A stretch of 64,000 nt of DNA from Sorghum bicolor (GCF_000003195.3 NC_012873.2:28094547-28158546), one strand, 5' to 3'. Positions 46,378 through 57,640 are shown, numbered from the stretch's first letter. Numbers and translations are program-made. Notes: a model not told the origin generated them from the sequence alone.

Positions 46378-47673
46378 ATGCCTCCCAAACCAGCTATCCG
46401 CTCTCAACCAAGTGGTCGTGCAGCTAGTAGGCAAAGCCAAAATCCAAATGGAAGTCAAGCCAATGCAAATGTTGATGGTATTCATGAAGATGAAGTGAGT
46501 CAGACTAGGAACCATAATGAAGGAGATGACTTGCCCCCTCCTCCAGTAATTGACTTAGCACAAGTAATGGCAACTCAAACTCGCCTTTTGGAGACCTTGG
46601 CTCATGGCATGAACTGCCCCAGGAACAACCGTGGAGCCGGAGTCCAAGACAAGATGACTGAGTTCATGAGGCTTAAGCCACCCACCTTTACTGGATCTGA
46701 CAACCCCATGGAAGCAGATGATTGGCTTAAGGTGATTGAAAGGAAGTTGGACACAATCCACTGCGATGGAAGGGATAGAGTTCTGCTAGCATATCATCAG
46801 CTGACAGGAATTGCCCTTTCTTGGTGGGAAGCCTATAGTGGAGCTGTGGACAATGCCAACACGATCACATGGGAAGAATTTGTGGATGAATTTCGCCAGT
46901 ACCACATTCCAGATGGGATCATGAAGCTGAAGGCTGATGAATTTCGCAACTTGAAGCAAGGAAATAAAACTCTGAGTGAATACATCTTCCAATTCACTGA
47001 GTTGTCTCGCTATGCCCCAGAATTGGTCAACACTGATGCCAAGAAGCAGACAAAGTTCATAGAAGGATTGACCTGTGAGCTTAGAACCTTCATGACTCCA
47101 CAGATCTATCCAGACTTCAACACTTTGATGAACAGGACCATTCTGACTGATGTGGCCAAGACTGAAGAAAGGAAAGAGAACAAGCGCAAGTTTCTAGAGC
47201 GCAAGGTTCAAGATGGTGCTAGATCCCAGAGGCTGAAAACCTTTAGCCAACCAAGCCAGCGGACTCAAGCCCCAATGCAGTTTCGCTCTCCTGCTAGTGT
47301 CTCCAATAACCAAATGCAGTCATCATATCAGCCCAAGACAACCTATCAGAATCAAACTTATGGCAAGGCTCAACAGAACAGCACTGGTCAAGTCACAAAC
47401 AATGACAGAACTTGCTTTAATTGCCATGAGACTGGACACTACATTGCCAACTGTCCCTACAAGAACAACCCACCAGCAGTATCCACTCAGTCCCACACTG
47501 TTAATGGACCAAGACCTGCAGTTTCTGGAGCCAACCGTGGTTTCCCTCGCAACAATAGCAACACCAACAATAATAGCCAGATGATGAAGCAACCTCAACA
47601 ATCCTATGGTAGAGCCCGTGTCAACCATATTCATGCTCAGGATGCTCAGACTGCTTTAGGAGTGGTACTTAGT
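46378..47673 (+). CDS. gag: E5 Gag
   Basis: Start MPPKPAIRSQPSG at 46378; an upstream ATG at 46354 is less likely. The Retrotrans_gag domain covers about residues 100-230 (FTGSDNPMEADDWLKVIE, ALSWWEAYSG, LKQGNKTLSEYI). A Q/N-rich part follows, then a CCHC knuckle CFNCHETGHYIANC near residue 345. The frame ends in TAG at 47674-47676 and pol continues in the same frame. So the stop is probably a mutation in a joined gag-pol frame. Confidence 0.9.
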
Positions 47674-47676
47674 TAG

Positions 47677-50600
47677 TTCTTAGTCGATTCAGTACTTGCA
47701 ACACTATTATTTGATTCTGGAACATCACATTCATTCATATCATCAAGTTTTGTTGAGAAGCATCAAATACCCACAGTACTACTAAAGTTACCCCTAATAA
47801 CCCGAACGCGTGGGTCTGACATCAAATGTCATCTAGGTTGTTCAAATGTAAGGATCATTCTAAGTGGGGTAGTTTTCTTAGCAGACTTAGTAGTGCTCAA
47901 GTCCAAAGTAATAGATGTTATCCTTGGAATGGATTGGTTAACCAGACACAATGGAATTATTAGTTGTGCAACCAAGGAAGTATCATTAGTTAACCATGAA
48001 GGGATTAAAGTGAAATGGCAAACCCGAGGGTCTAAAGTTAATCCAATGGTCTTCAACTTGGATGCAAGGACCATAGAGGAAGTACCAATAGTGCAAGAAT
48101 ACCCTGATGTATTCCCTGAGGAACTACCTGGAATGCCACCATACAGGGATATAGAGTTCATCATTGATCTTATCCCCGGGACTGCCCCCATAGCTAAGAG
48201 ACCTTACAGAATGGCTCCAGCAGAGTTAGCTGAACTGAAAGAGCAGCTAAGAGAATTGTAGCAGAAAGGTTATATTAGACCTAGTTCTTCACCATGGGGA
48301 GTCCCAGTCTTGTTTGTGAAGAAGAAAGATGGAAGTATGAGAATGTGTGTGGATTATAGGTCCCTAAATGAAGTCACCATCAAGAATAAGTATCCCCTAC
48401 CAAGGATAGATGACCTTTTTGATCAGCTTAAAGGAGCCAAGTATTTCTCTAATATTGATTTGAGATCAGGTTATCACCAACTCAAGATCAAGAATAGTGA
48501 TGTCCCCAAGACAGCCTTTGTAACCAGATATGGACAATACGAGTTTACAGTGATGTCTTTTGGATTAACCAATGTCCCTGCCTATTTCATGAACCTCATG
48601 AATAAGGTATTCATGGAAGAGTTAGATAAGTTTGTTGTAGTCTTCATTGATGACATACTTATCTACTCTAAGAGTGCGGAGGAACATGGGCAACACTTGA
48701 GAGTAATGTTGGAAAAGCTAAGAAGACACAAGTTGTATGCTAAATTCAGCAAATGTCAATTTTGGCTTGAGAAGGTTGCATTTCTAGGTCATATCTTGAC
48801 AGCTGAAGGAGTTGCAGTTGACCCTGAGAAAGTAGAAGCTGTCTCCCATTGGCAGCAACCCACCAATGTGAGTGAGGTTAGAAGTTTTCTTGGATTAGCT
48901 GGATATTATCGAAGGATTATAGAAGGATTTTCCAAGATAGCCAGACCCATGGCAGAGCTTCTTAGGAAGGACAAGAAATTCACTTAGACAGAATCATGTG
49001 AGAAGAGTTTCCAAGAGTTGAAGAAGAGACTGACAACAGCACCAGTGTTAACTTTGCCAGACATTCACCAAGATTTCATCATATACTGTGATGCCTCAAG
49101 ACAAGGTTTAGGATGTGTTCTCATGCAAGGAGGAAAAGTGGTTGCTTATGCATCCCGTCAGCTTAGACCTCATGAGCAAAATTACCCTACCCATGATTTG
49201 GAGTTAGCAGCTATAGTACATGCTCTCAAGATTTGGAGACACTACCTCATTGGAAACAAGTGTGAAATCTACACTGATCACAAGAGTTTGAGGTACATCT
49301 TCACATAGTCAGACTTGAACCTAAGGCAAAGAAGATGGTTGGAGTTAATCAAGGACTACAACCTTGAGATTCATTACCACCCAGGAAAGGCCAACGTGGT
49401 AGCAGATGCCCTAAGCAGAAGGTCATATGGTCAGCAGTTGGTGCCTAAGAACACTCACCTACAAGAAGAGATAGCACACTTGAACACGCCAACCTCAAAA
49501 TGGGAGTCTGATGGCGCAGCCAACTCTTGTGGAAGAAATCAAACAGACACAACATAAGGATAAGGATCTGATGAAGATTCGTGAGCAAACTGGAGAAAAT
49601 AAAGCTCCATACTTCAGAGTGGATAACAAAGGAGTATTGTGGTATAAAAATTGGATTTGTGTGCCCAAGGAGGGAAAGTTTCAAGAATTAATCCTTGATG
49701 AAGACCATAACTCAGCTTATTCTATCCACCCCGGTGCCACCAAGATGTACATGGACCTAAAAGAAAGATATTGGTGGAATGGCATGAAGGCTGATGTGGC
49801 ACGATTTGTTGCACAATGTGATGTTTGCCAAAGGGTTAAAGCGGAGCATCAAAAACCAGCAGGCTTGCTCCAGCCATTGCCTATTCCTGTTTGGAAATGG
49901 GATGAGATAGGCATGGATTTTGTGAATCGATTACCCAAAACTCTGAAAGGAAATGATTCAATATGGGTAATAGTGGACCGCCTTATCAAGGTTGCTCACT
50001 TCATACCTGTACGCACCAAATATAGTGGAGACAAGTTAGCCCAGCTATATGTGGATAACATAGTCAAATTGCATGGTGTGCCAAGTAGGATTGTATCAGA
50101 CCGAGGTATCCAATTTACCTCTACGTTCTGGAAAAGTTTGCATGAAACTATGGGAACCAAGCTAGATTTTAGCTCAGCTTATCATCCTCAAACAGATGGT
50201 CAGACTAAAAGAATAAATCAGATTATGGAAGATATGCTAAGAGCATGTGTGCTCACGTATGGTAAAGATTGGGAGAAAAGCCTAACTTATGCAGAGTTCT
50301 CCTATAATAATAGTTACCAAGCTAGTTTGGGCATGTCACCTTTTGAGGCCATGCATGGAAGAAAATGTAGAACCCCATTGATGTGGTCAGAAGTTGGAGA
50401 ACGAACCTTGCTTGGACCAGCCCTTATAAAAGAAGCAGAAGATCGTGTAGCTGAAATCAGAGAAAAATTGAAAGAGGCACAATCACGTCAAAAGAGCTAT
50501 TCTGATAAAAGGAGAGAGTTAAGTTTTGCAGTTGGAGATTTTGTGTATCTCAAAGTCTCTCCTATTCGAGGAACTCGAAGGTTCCAAGTTAGAGGCAAGC

Positions 50601-51037
50601 TAGCACCACGGTATATTGGACCATATCAAGTATTACAGAGGATTGGAGCTGTAGCCTATCGTGTTCGGCTACCTGAAGAAATGTCAGATATACACAATGT
50701 GTTTCATGTCTCCCAATTGAAGAAATGTCTTAGAGTACCAGAGGAACAAATATCGCCAGACACAGTTGATTTACAAGACGACCTAAGATATCAAGAAGTG
50801 CCAATAAAAATCCTAGATACAGTCAGCAAGCAAACTCGAACGACAACAGTCCGAATTTGTCGTGTTCAGTGGAGTAGACACACTGAAGCGGAAGCAACAT
50901 GGAAAAGAGAAGATGCTCTGAGAAAAGAGTTTCCTCATCTTTTTAGGACCCAGCCGAATCTCGAGGACGAGATTCCTTTTAAGTGGGGTAGGTTTGTAAC
51001 ATCCCAAAAATTCACATTCAAAAATCACTCGTATTAA
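47677..51037 (+). pseudogene. pol: E5 Pol: protease, RT, RNase H, integrase, chromodomain
   Basis: Protease LLFDSGTSHSFIS directly follows the gag stop in frame. RT has [19 protein letters not shown] and FIDDILIYS. RNase H, integrase (CDVCQRVKAEHQK, GMDFVNRLPK, IVSDRGIQF) and a chromodomain-like end (RICRVQWSRHTEAEATWKRE) follow. Stops lie at 48259, 48985 (TGG expected) and 49306 (CAG expected), with a frameshift near 49505. The third integrase catalytic residue is lost: GQTKRINQ instead of GQTERINQ (codon 50207-50209). The frame runs into the 3' LTR and ends at 51037, which is usual for this clade. Confidence 0.93.
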
Positions 51038-51389
51038 AAATTATTTTCAAAATATATTTCAAAAACTATAAAATAATTTGAGCTCTGTTGTATCTCCATC
51101 TAATCCATCCATATTTTTTCGCGCACAAATAACAGCGAGTACCAGCAAGCTTACATGCAAGAAAACATAGCAGTGCACCTACACGAATATATATCTCATG
51201 CATGCATGCAGGACGAGCATGCACCGTCCATTTGCATGCACCTGCATGCAAGGACACGGTGATTAGGCACCGTCCATTTGCATGCATCGTGCATGCAAAT
51301 TAGGCACCGACCATGCGCTACAGTAGCATTTTTAATGGCACGCAGCTGAGCGCTTTGGCCTATAAAAAGCCAGCCTCGGGTGCTCACTC

Positions 51390-53279
51390 TCACCACCCGA
51401 GAAGCACGTTCACTCACTCGCTCACTCACTCTCACTTCGCGTATACCGTATACGGCCATACGCACAAGCCGAGCTCGACTGTCGTCGTAACACGAGGTGA
51501 GCAGCTCATGAGCATCTCCTTGCTCTTCTCTGTCTTTCTGTAGTATTTTCCTGTATTTTTCCTTGTATTTGTCTATACCGATTCACTGCCAAGAACTCCA
51601 CAAACTAAACAATGATATACAGAAGAACTCTAATGATCCCTGCTAATTTATCACTTCACATGCATGCGTGGGCCATAAGCATTAACTCCAAATAGTACAT
51701 GCATGCAACATGCACTACCAGCCAAGCAAATGCCCACGTGAAGCATCCATTCCTTAATCACCGTTAGCCTTTTTCGCATGATTAAATTTCGGCCAGTTTA
51801 CAAATACCATATGCTAACTCTGATTTTAATAATTCTTTTTCCTAAATTCATCTAAAATCATGATCTACCTCCCATATTAATTTCATGATTTTTAGAGCAT
51901 ATTTGAATTTATGGGATTATTTATCTGTGCTTGTTGTCTGTGTCGGTCGTCGCGTATTTTAGCTGACGGAGTGAACGAGCCGGAAAACGAGAACGTTGAA
52001 GACGAGTACCGCGAGTTTGACGCCGAGGACCCGGACTGTCAGCAGGAGTTTGCCGAGGACGCCGACGGAGGCAAGTCCAACCGATTCCCTTTGATGCATA
52101 TTGATCCTATTTTTAAACACAACCCGTATAAGCCGTTTTAAATATTGCATGTACGATATATGTACGAAGTATTTTCGCTGCTTAGTTAAAACCTGTTGAA
52201 TAGCCATCCTTGAATTGATATTACCTGGTAATTGTCTTGTTCGAACCTAGGAACAAATAATATGCTATGACAGAAATATTATTATTTAGTATGCTTAGGA
52301 CTTGTTACTCATCCTGGATACTCATCGCTATATTTTATCAAATATAATGATTTTAAAAGTAAAAGGTGTGAGTGGTGAAAATAAATTGTGGGTATTGTGA
52401 AAGGGTTAACGAACAAGTTATAGATGTGATTACTACGGAGATGGGGCGGATGGGATCTCTTTTGGGGATGCCCTGGTGTTGTGGCTTATACCTTGCGGGG
52501 TTAAGCGTGAAGATATCCGTCTTGTCTCGATTAAGGACTGAGTTGATTTATCGTACAACCACTCGCCTTGCATGGGAAAGGCTTAGTCTAAATCCCTCTA
52601 GTTAGTATGGCAATCACCTGGAGGCAGGTGTGCAACGGGACACTAAGTGATGTATGTGAAGTTGAGGAAATATATGAAAAGAGCTTTGTGAATTATTCTA
52701 GTATCATGAGATGTGGCCTTAGTGTTCCCGTGGTGAGCGCCATTACTTAGCTATGGAGGGTAATGACTTTGATGGATCTGTGCTTGCACGACGGTGTAAG
52801 TTATGTTATCCTACTTGTGGGAAAACTGTACAACCTCTGCAGAGTGTAAATCTATTTGGATAGCCGTGTCCGCGGTCTCGGACGGGTTATGGTTTGGTTT
52901 CAACAACTAGATGGGTTGGGATGAGTGAAAACATGTGAGAGAGTGTGATTTTGGAAATAAATGGTTGACTGCCATTGTGTTGTGGGAACAAGGGTTCAAC
53001 AACACTTAAAATTGTGATCAAACCCCCATTTTCAAAAATACTATCATATGTGGAAAAAGAGTTCTTTTACAACAGTACTTGTGAAATGAAACCTTGCATG
53101 TGTAAAAAGATAGCTTTATGCAAATAAAACTAAGCATCATCCTTGATTTATCCATATGCATATATATTGTTATCCCCTTCCGTAGGGTAAGGTTGGATTT
53201 GCTGAGTACTTTGTACTCACCCTTGCTTTATTAAACAGAGGAAGATCTGGACTTCGATCTCGAAGTGGCGTTCGAGTAA
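51390..53279 (+). other. Candidate spliced acidic reading frame within the E5 LTR
   Basis: The proposed exons end at 51496 (CACGAG|GTGAGC), run 51963-52070 (after TATTTTAG, before the GC donor GGAG|GCAAGT), and run 53239-53279 (after TTAAACAG, to TAA). All joins keep one frame and give an acidic product (ADGVNEPENENVEDEYREF in exon 2, EEDPDFDLEVAFE at the end). I see no ATG between the expected transcription start and exon 2, so it may start elsewhere, be read from a non-AUG codon, or not be translated. The 5' LTR copy has TAG in exon 2. Confidence 0.5.
53204..53218 (+). other. Hairpin upstream of LTR splice acceptor (E5 3' LTR)
   Basis: GAGTAC-TTT-GTACTC, 20 nt before the AAACAG acceptor. 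The same structure lies at 44663-44677 in the 5' LTR. Confidence 0.65.
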
Positions 53280-53548
53280 GGTCATGTCTGCACCCAACTA
53301 AGCCTGTGGCATTGGGACTTGTCAGATGTTCGGTTGTGAAATCGTTTGTTTCTGGGTCCTTTGGACCTATGTTGTATTTTGGTGTCTTATTATTATAGAG
53401 TGCCTTCATTGTCCACGCTTATCGAGACAACTGCGCTGAAACTTATCTAATGTAATAAATGTGTTACTAGCCTCCTGGGACTAGTATTGTATTACATTTG
53501 AGTTCCTGGTTTACCAGGGGCGCTTCACATCTGGGGTGTTACACCACC

Positions 53549-54110
53549 TATTCGTTGAAATGCTTCAATGGGAGATGCATGGCGAGCACGTGGCTGCCAT
53601 GCCCGAGTGCGCGCCCCTCCTCCTCTGCTGCTCGCCTAGGAGCCCCCATGCCCGCCTGTCGAAGTGGAGAGGCACCTCAACGCCTTCCTCATCCCTCTCC
53701 ACCCTCGGCTCGCTCTCTCCCTCGCTCTATGTCGGCTCCAGAGCGGAGGCACCATGGCCACCACTAGAGCTCTCTCCTTCCTCACGGTCTCACCACTCCA
53801 GTGCTTCTCCAACCTTGCTGGCTGCGCCCTAGTCATCTGCACGAAGCGCCGCTCCTTCCATGCTCTTTTTTTTCAGGTGCCGCTCATGGCTATTAGTCCT
53901 GGTCGACGGAGCAGCAGTGCTGCTGCTGCTGGCTACATGGCCAGGCCGTCTGAGAGTGGCTCAGGCCCAGCTGAGTGGTGTGGAGGATGCGGGCAAGCCT
54001 CCTGGTGCTTCCCCACACCTCCATCGTCGCCGACGAGGCCTCAGCCGACCGGAGCAGAAACCTGTCCTCTGTTTTCGTGGCGACCAGAGACCTGGGGTTA
54101 GAATATGAAA
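53549..54110 (+). other. GC-rich exon-like segment in L
   Basis: A GC-rich block of short open frames with a candidate acceptor (TTTTTTTCAG at about 53868-53877). It corresponds to 28230-28895 of L' but is strongly diverged. It is probably the leader of the LTR transcript; a captured host fragment is possible. Confidence 0.4.
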
Positions 54111-56980
54111 CAACTCAGGCTTTCAGATGCGAACCACAGACTCATATGAATAGTGCTCTGGACGGCGGGTTGATTCGGAGAAAGTTCAGGGTTCCAGATG
54201 CAAAGTCGTTTTCCTTTATCTTTTGTTTTTGCAGATTTCTTCTATGAACTTTAGAAATGCATAGTAATTCATAGAAAAGACGAAAAATAGCAAGTGTGGA
54301 CTTTTTGGAATCCTTATGAAATTCTCTATGCAGTAGATCTATAATATGGCCTGGTTTAGTTTGAAGTTTTAGTCGTAAAAATAGATTTATGCAGTTAGGT
54401 TTTAATTGCTTGTTAGAATTGTCTTTTTCATAACTGCTGTAGTATTGCTCCAATAAATGTGAAAATATTGTGACATGCTTTGCATGAGATATTTGATGTC
54501 CGGAATTTGTTTCATGAATTTAGGATTGATAGATTAAGAGTTATAAAAATAACAAATGGCCTGTGTTGCTTTGCCCCTATTCTGAGTGGATCTGCATGTT
54601 TGTATTGTTTGGCTCAGTTAAGTTGTGAATCTTGCCTGGATGAAAATATTATGTTTTAGGGATTTTTATAAGCTTTCCAAAAAGATAAATAGAACAATTT
54701 TTTGGTTAAGCACATGTTTAGTTATAGTGGTTTAAAGTACTGTTCCAGTTTCTGTCTAAACTCAGATAGGATTGCATTGTTTGTAATGTAAGACCATTTT
54801 AGTTGTAGATTTAGCTGTACAAGTTTATAACAAAGTTGTTCAAAATTATTTATGGTTTCTAGGAAGTATATAACCATAATTTATGGACATGTGAAACTCA
54901 AGTTATGGCTGTTTAATTAGCATGACAGATTCTGTCTATGTTTTGGACAGAGATGTCTTTATGGGGTTAATTGACCTTGTTAACTGTGGATTCATATTTT
55001 GATGATAATAATAAAGTTGTAGGTAACTTTATGAGCTTTCCAAAAAGATAAGAACCATGTTTCCTGGAGTTCTACAACTCCAGTTATGGTTCCTTGAATT
55101 GCCTATCAGTTTTCTGTTTGTAATTGTACTTCTACTGTTTGGCAGCATGAGCAGTTTTATTTATGCAATTAATTCCAGTATATAAATGATGTTTGCTGTG
55201 AAACTTGTATATAGAAAAGATGTAGATAATTCACTAATATATATTGTGGTAAAGTTTCATATCATTTGGCTAAGTGGTTTGTGAGTTGCAGTAGTATGAA
55301 TTTCATCCTTTAAAATGCTTGTTCTCTGGAAATTCCTGGACCAGATTATATGGTCATCCATGTTTGACTTGGTTAACTTGTTAATCATGCTAATATGATT
55401 AAAGATGAATTGTAGATAATTTGATAATCTTTTCAGAATGTCCTATTGCATAGTTTTTGGAGTTGTGTAACCCCAGTTATGATTTATTTACTGAGTTGTT
55501 GTATGTATGTCCAGAATTGCTGAAATACACGAATGCTTAATTGCTTTACTTGGTGTGTGCTAACTATGATACATGTCTTTAGCAGTGATTAAGTAATACA
55601 CTTGTAAACTTGTTAAACTTGTGTCATGATTGATATGCTTGCTCTCTATATTTGGTTATGTAATGTTAGTTAAATAACTTAGATGTCTGTGTCTTGCATA
55701 CTTTTATGTGATGCATGTTGTGTTATTATTCTTTATATTCATGCACTTGCATCTTGCATCTCATCTAGGTGTGCTAGATGAATCACGTGAAGGTCTTGGT
55801 GTGGGAACAAACCCGAAGACGGTGTTGGGTGGACCCATCCTGAAGGTGGAAGGACTAAGCAAGTGTTGTGACCTAATATGTCACCAAGATGGAGCAACTA
55901 ATTGAACTGACTCCTTGTTGATCCTAGGCAAGCCCCGGAGCATTATAAGTCTCCCACTACTTTTGAATGCCATTGAGAATATATGTTATATATGTATTGT
56001 TGCATTAAGTATAGGAGTTGGGTGAAACCCTTGCTGCATATATCACTCCTTGTCTAGTAAATATACCTATAAACCTATGTAGATTCAGGATCGAATCTAA
56101 ATGCTTAGCTATGCTTAGACCGGTAGAAGCCAGGTGATGTCCTGTCACCTGAGCGAGATAGGTGGACACCTAAAAAGGTTGGCTATATATGCTATCATGG
56201 AAATAACCAAGTGATGAGGATGAATAAATGGTGACTGGGCGGGACGATGGTAGAGAAGTAACAAGACATGGAGGTCTTGGGTGCCTATCTATCCCTGCCT
56301 GTGTCGATTAAGGACCGATCGTTGACGGCCCTCTTGTCATGTTGAACGCATGCCCCACACTTAGCTGGAAGGATAAGTCGTTCCGACCACGAAGCCTGAA
56401 CACTATCCAGGTCGGGAGTCGAGCCGCCATGCGCTGTATTGGTGATGGTTGAGGAGAACGACGAGGGCGCGGCGCGCAACCTTTGTATACCTTGGATACC
56501 TCGGTCGCCGGAACGGTCCTCGGGTACTGGCGGTGCCTGCCGAACCCGCGAATTGGTCCTGGATAGTGTAATATGGTGACCTGTAGCTCACTTTGGCCGG
56601 TGAGTGCGGTTTGTGTGGGGAATAAAATCGCCAGCTGGTTAGAAATCGATTCGAATCGCCATCGCTCCTGGACAGTGAGCACTTGACTTGAGCTTCGTCA
56701 TCATAGTAATGTTTATGGAACACTTGGATGGTTATGGTATGATGATGTTGGCAATGCCACATCAAATATGGGTACTATGGTTGTATCTTAATCAAGTGAT
56801 TGCTCTAGTACAGGTGCTAATATAGATGACAGGTAATGATTATTAACTTGAGCTAAATACCTAAAAAGTTACTTACCTGTATCCTAAGCTTTTTATGCAA
56901 AGAGTATTGTCAAGCTAGCTCCACCAATAAAGCCTTGCATACTCCTTGGTGTCATATTATTTCTGGTTTATGACGGGTAA
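54111..56980. other. Non-coding body of L
   Basis: A/T-rich DNA matching the reverse complement of 25478-28229 with many substitutions. I see no gene in it. The short open frames near 55708-55905 and 56308-56765 also exist, altered, in L', and show no recognisable domain. Confidence 0.7.
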
Positions 56981-56986
56981 GTCTAG

Positions 56987-57008
56987 CTGAGTACCTTCTC
57001 GTACTCAG
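56987..57008 (+). other. Hairpin upstream of candidate splice acceptor in L
   Basis: CTGAGTAC-CTTCTC-GTACTCAG, a perfect 8-bp stem. A GT donor (GACGG|GTAAGTC) lies just before it, and an acceptor (TTGTTGCAG) ends at 57030, 22 nt after it. Confidence 0.65.
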
Positions 57009-57461
57009 GGTTTATTCCCACTTGTTGCAGGTTATGATGTATCATGGCTACTGCAAGAGTTGGATGACTCTTACCATATTAGAGGAGTAAGATCATGGGC
57101 ATGATCCTTCTTAGTTACCTCATCTATGTTGCTTTTGTTGGAGTTGACCTGGATACTGTCATGTATTTGAAATGAGGGCAATATTAGTTTTAAATTACTT
57201 TGCTTTCGCCACTTTTCAACTCAAGTAGTAATAACTATCTTGAACTCTGATGTATATCAAACTACTTGTGAAATGGATGTAACATGTTACTTGTTATGTT
57301 GAATCACTACGATCTTGGCTTGTAAGATGGTTGGTTTGAAATCCCTCGTGATTTCACGGACTACCGGGTTTGTGAGAGTTCGATTATGTTAAAGCAACTG
57401 CTTTTGGCGGGAGTTTTTCATAGTTGATCTCTTGTAAATTGGGCAGTTCTGTTACAGTTAA

Positions 57462-57640
57462 GATAACCCCTTTGTGTGTGAAAAAGCTTAACCTTGGATC
57501 AAACTTGACAAACATTAGTTTACTTTCAAGTATTGCATTTCACCTCATATCATATGCATGCTTGTTAGTTGACCGTTTCTTTTTGGTTATGTTTTGAGCA
57601 TTCACTGTGTTCGTCCATAGATAGGGGGAGTATTCAAAGC
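57462..57640 (+). other. S0 3' non-coding region with purine tract
   Basis: This resumes S0 after the L target duplication. It is A/T-rich and contains ATAGGGGGAG at 57621-57630, a Sirevirus-like polypurine tract. The base right after is not the TG expected of an LTR, so the true LTR start may lie further on. Confidence 0.5.

Larger units (their letters stand above)
30049..53527 (+). mobile_element. E5: Tekay-type Ty3/gypsy chromovirus, inactive
   Basis: The 5' LTR is 30049-30443 plus 42832-44986 (split by E3), followed by the primer site TGGTATCAGAGCC. Then come an extra reading frame, gag, pol with chromodomain, a purine-rich tract and the 3' LTR 50995-53527 (2533 bp). LTRs begin TGTAACATC and end GCGCTTCA. 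The integrase tail carries a chromodomain-like region, the long LTRs fit the Tekay/Del clade, and an extra frame upstream of gag is known there. Pol has four stops and one frameshift, so this copy is dead. Confidence 0.93.
50995..53527 (+). repeat. E5 3' LTR
   Basis: A 2533-bp LTR, TGTAACATCCC...GCGCTTCA. It has RY motifs, TATAAAA at 51361-51367, palindrome-rich leader sequence (GTATACCGTATAC near 51441), a GT donor at 51497, exon-like 51963-52070, the hairpin 53204-53218 and exon-like 53239-53279. It shows the uninterrupted form of the site where E3 entered the other LTR. Confidence 0.95.
25002..53543 (-). mobile_element. L': inverted second copy of L inserted in L, itself split by E5
   Basis: L' consists of 25002-30048 and 53533-53543, about 5.06 kb. 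It is the reverse complement of L along its whole length: 25002 onward matches the L right end, and 30048 backward matches 23793 onward. Divergence looks near ten percent or more, so the two are different members of one family. E5 entered 11 bp from the L' terminus. No coding sequence can be supported. The stretch 25075-28100 is A/T-rich and non-coding. Confidence 0.88.
23793..57456 (+). mobile_element. L: 5.1-kb LTR-like element without gag or pol, split by L'
   Basis: L consists of 23793-25001 and 53549-57456, 5117 bp in all. It starts TGTAACACCCC, ends TTCTGTTACA, and has the target duplication gttaa. It has no gag, pol or tRNA-primer site, so a solo LTR of a long-LTR gypsy element, possibly Tekay-like, is the simplest reading. 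A large non-autonomous element is the alternative. Its 3' part has a hairpin (56987-57008) and a candidate 3' splice site (57030), as in the E5 LTR. The longest open frames are short. Confidence 0.85.
1..57640 (+). mobile_element. S0: Sirevirus-like Ty1/copia element, fragmented
   Basis: Pieces at 1-621, 12963-13326, 21533-23792 and 57462-57640 form one collinear + strand copia polyprotein once the inserted elements and their target duplications are set aside. The order protease region, pre-integrase, integrase, reverse transcriptase, RNase H is that of Ty1/copia. The RT and RNase H sequence resembles the Opie/Ji (Sirevirus) type known from maize. The left end lies outside the window. The right end is uncertain: an AGGGGGAG purine tract at 57623-57630 resembles the multiple purine tracts reported near the 3' end of Sireviruses. 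Coding is broken by frameshifts near 452, 13176 and 22165 and by a stop at 23135, so S0 is a dead copy and the host of the later insertions. Confidence 0.85.

Noticed and set aside
23793..57456. Giant inverted repeat as a fold-back or TIR transposon
   Set aside because: The 5-bp duplications gttaa and ccacc at the outer and inner junctions show two insertions of the same TG...CA element in opposite orientation.
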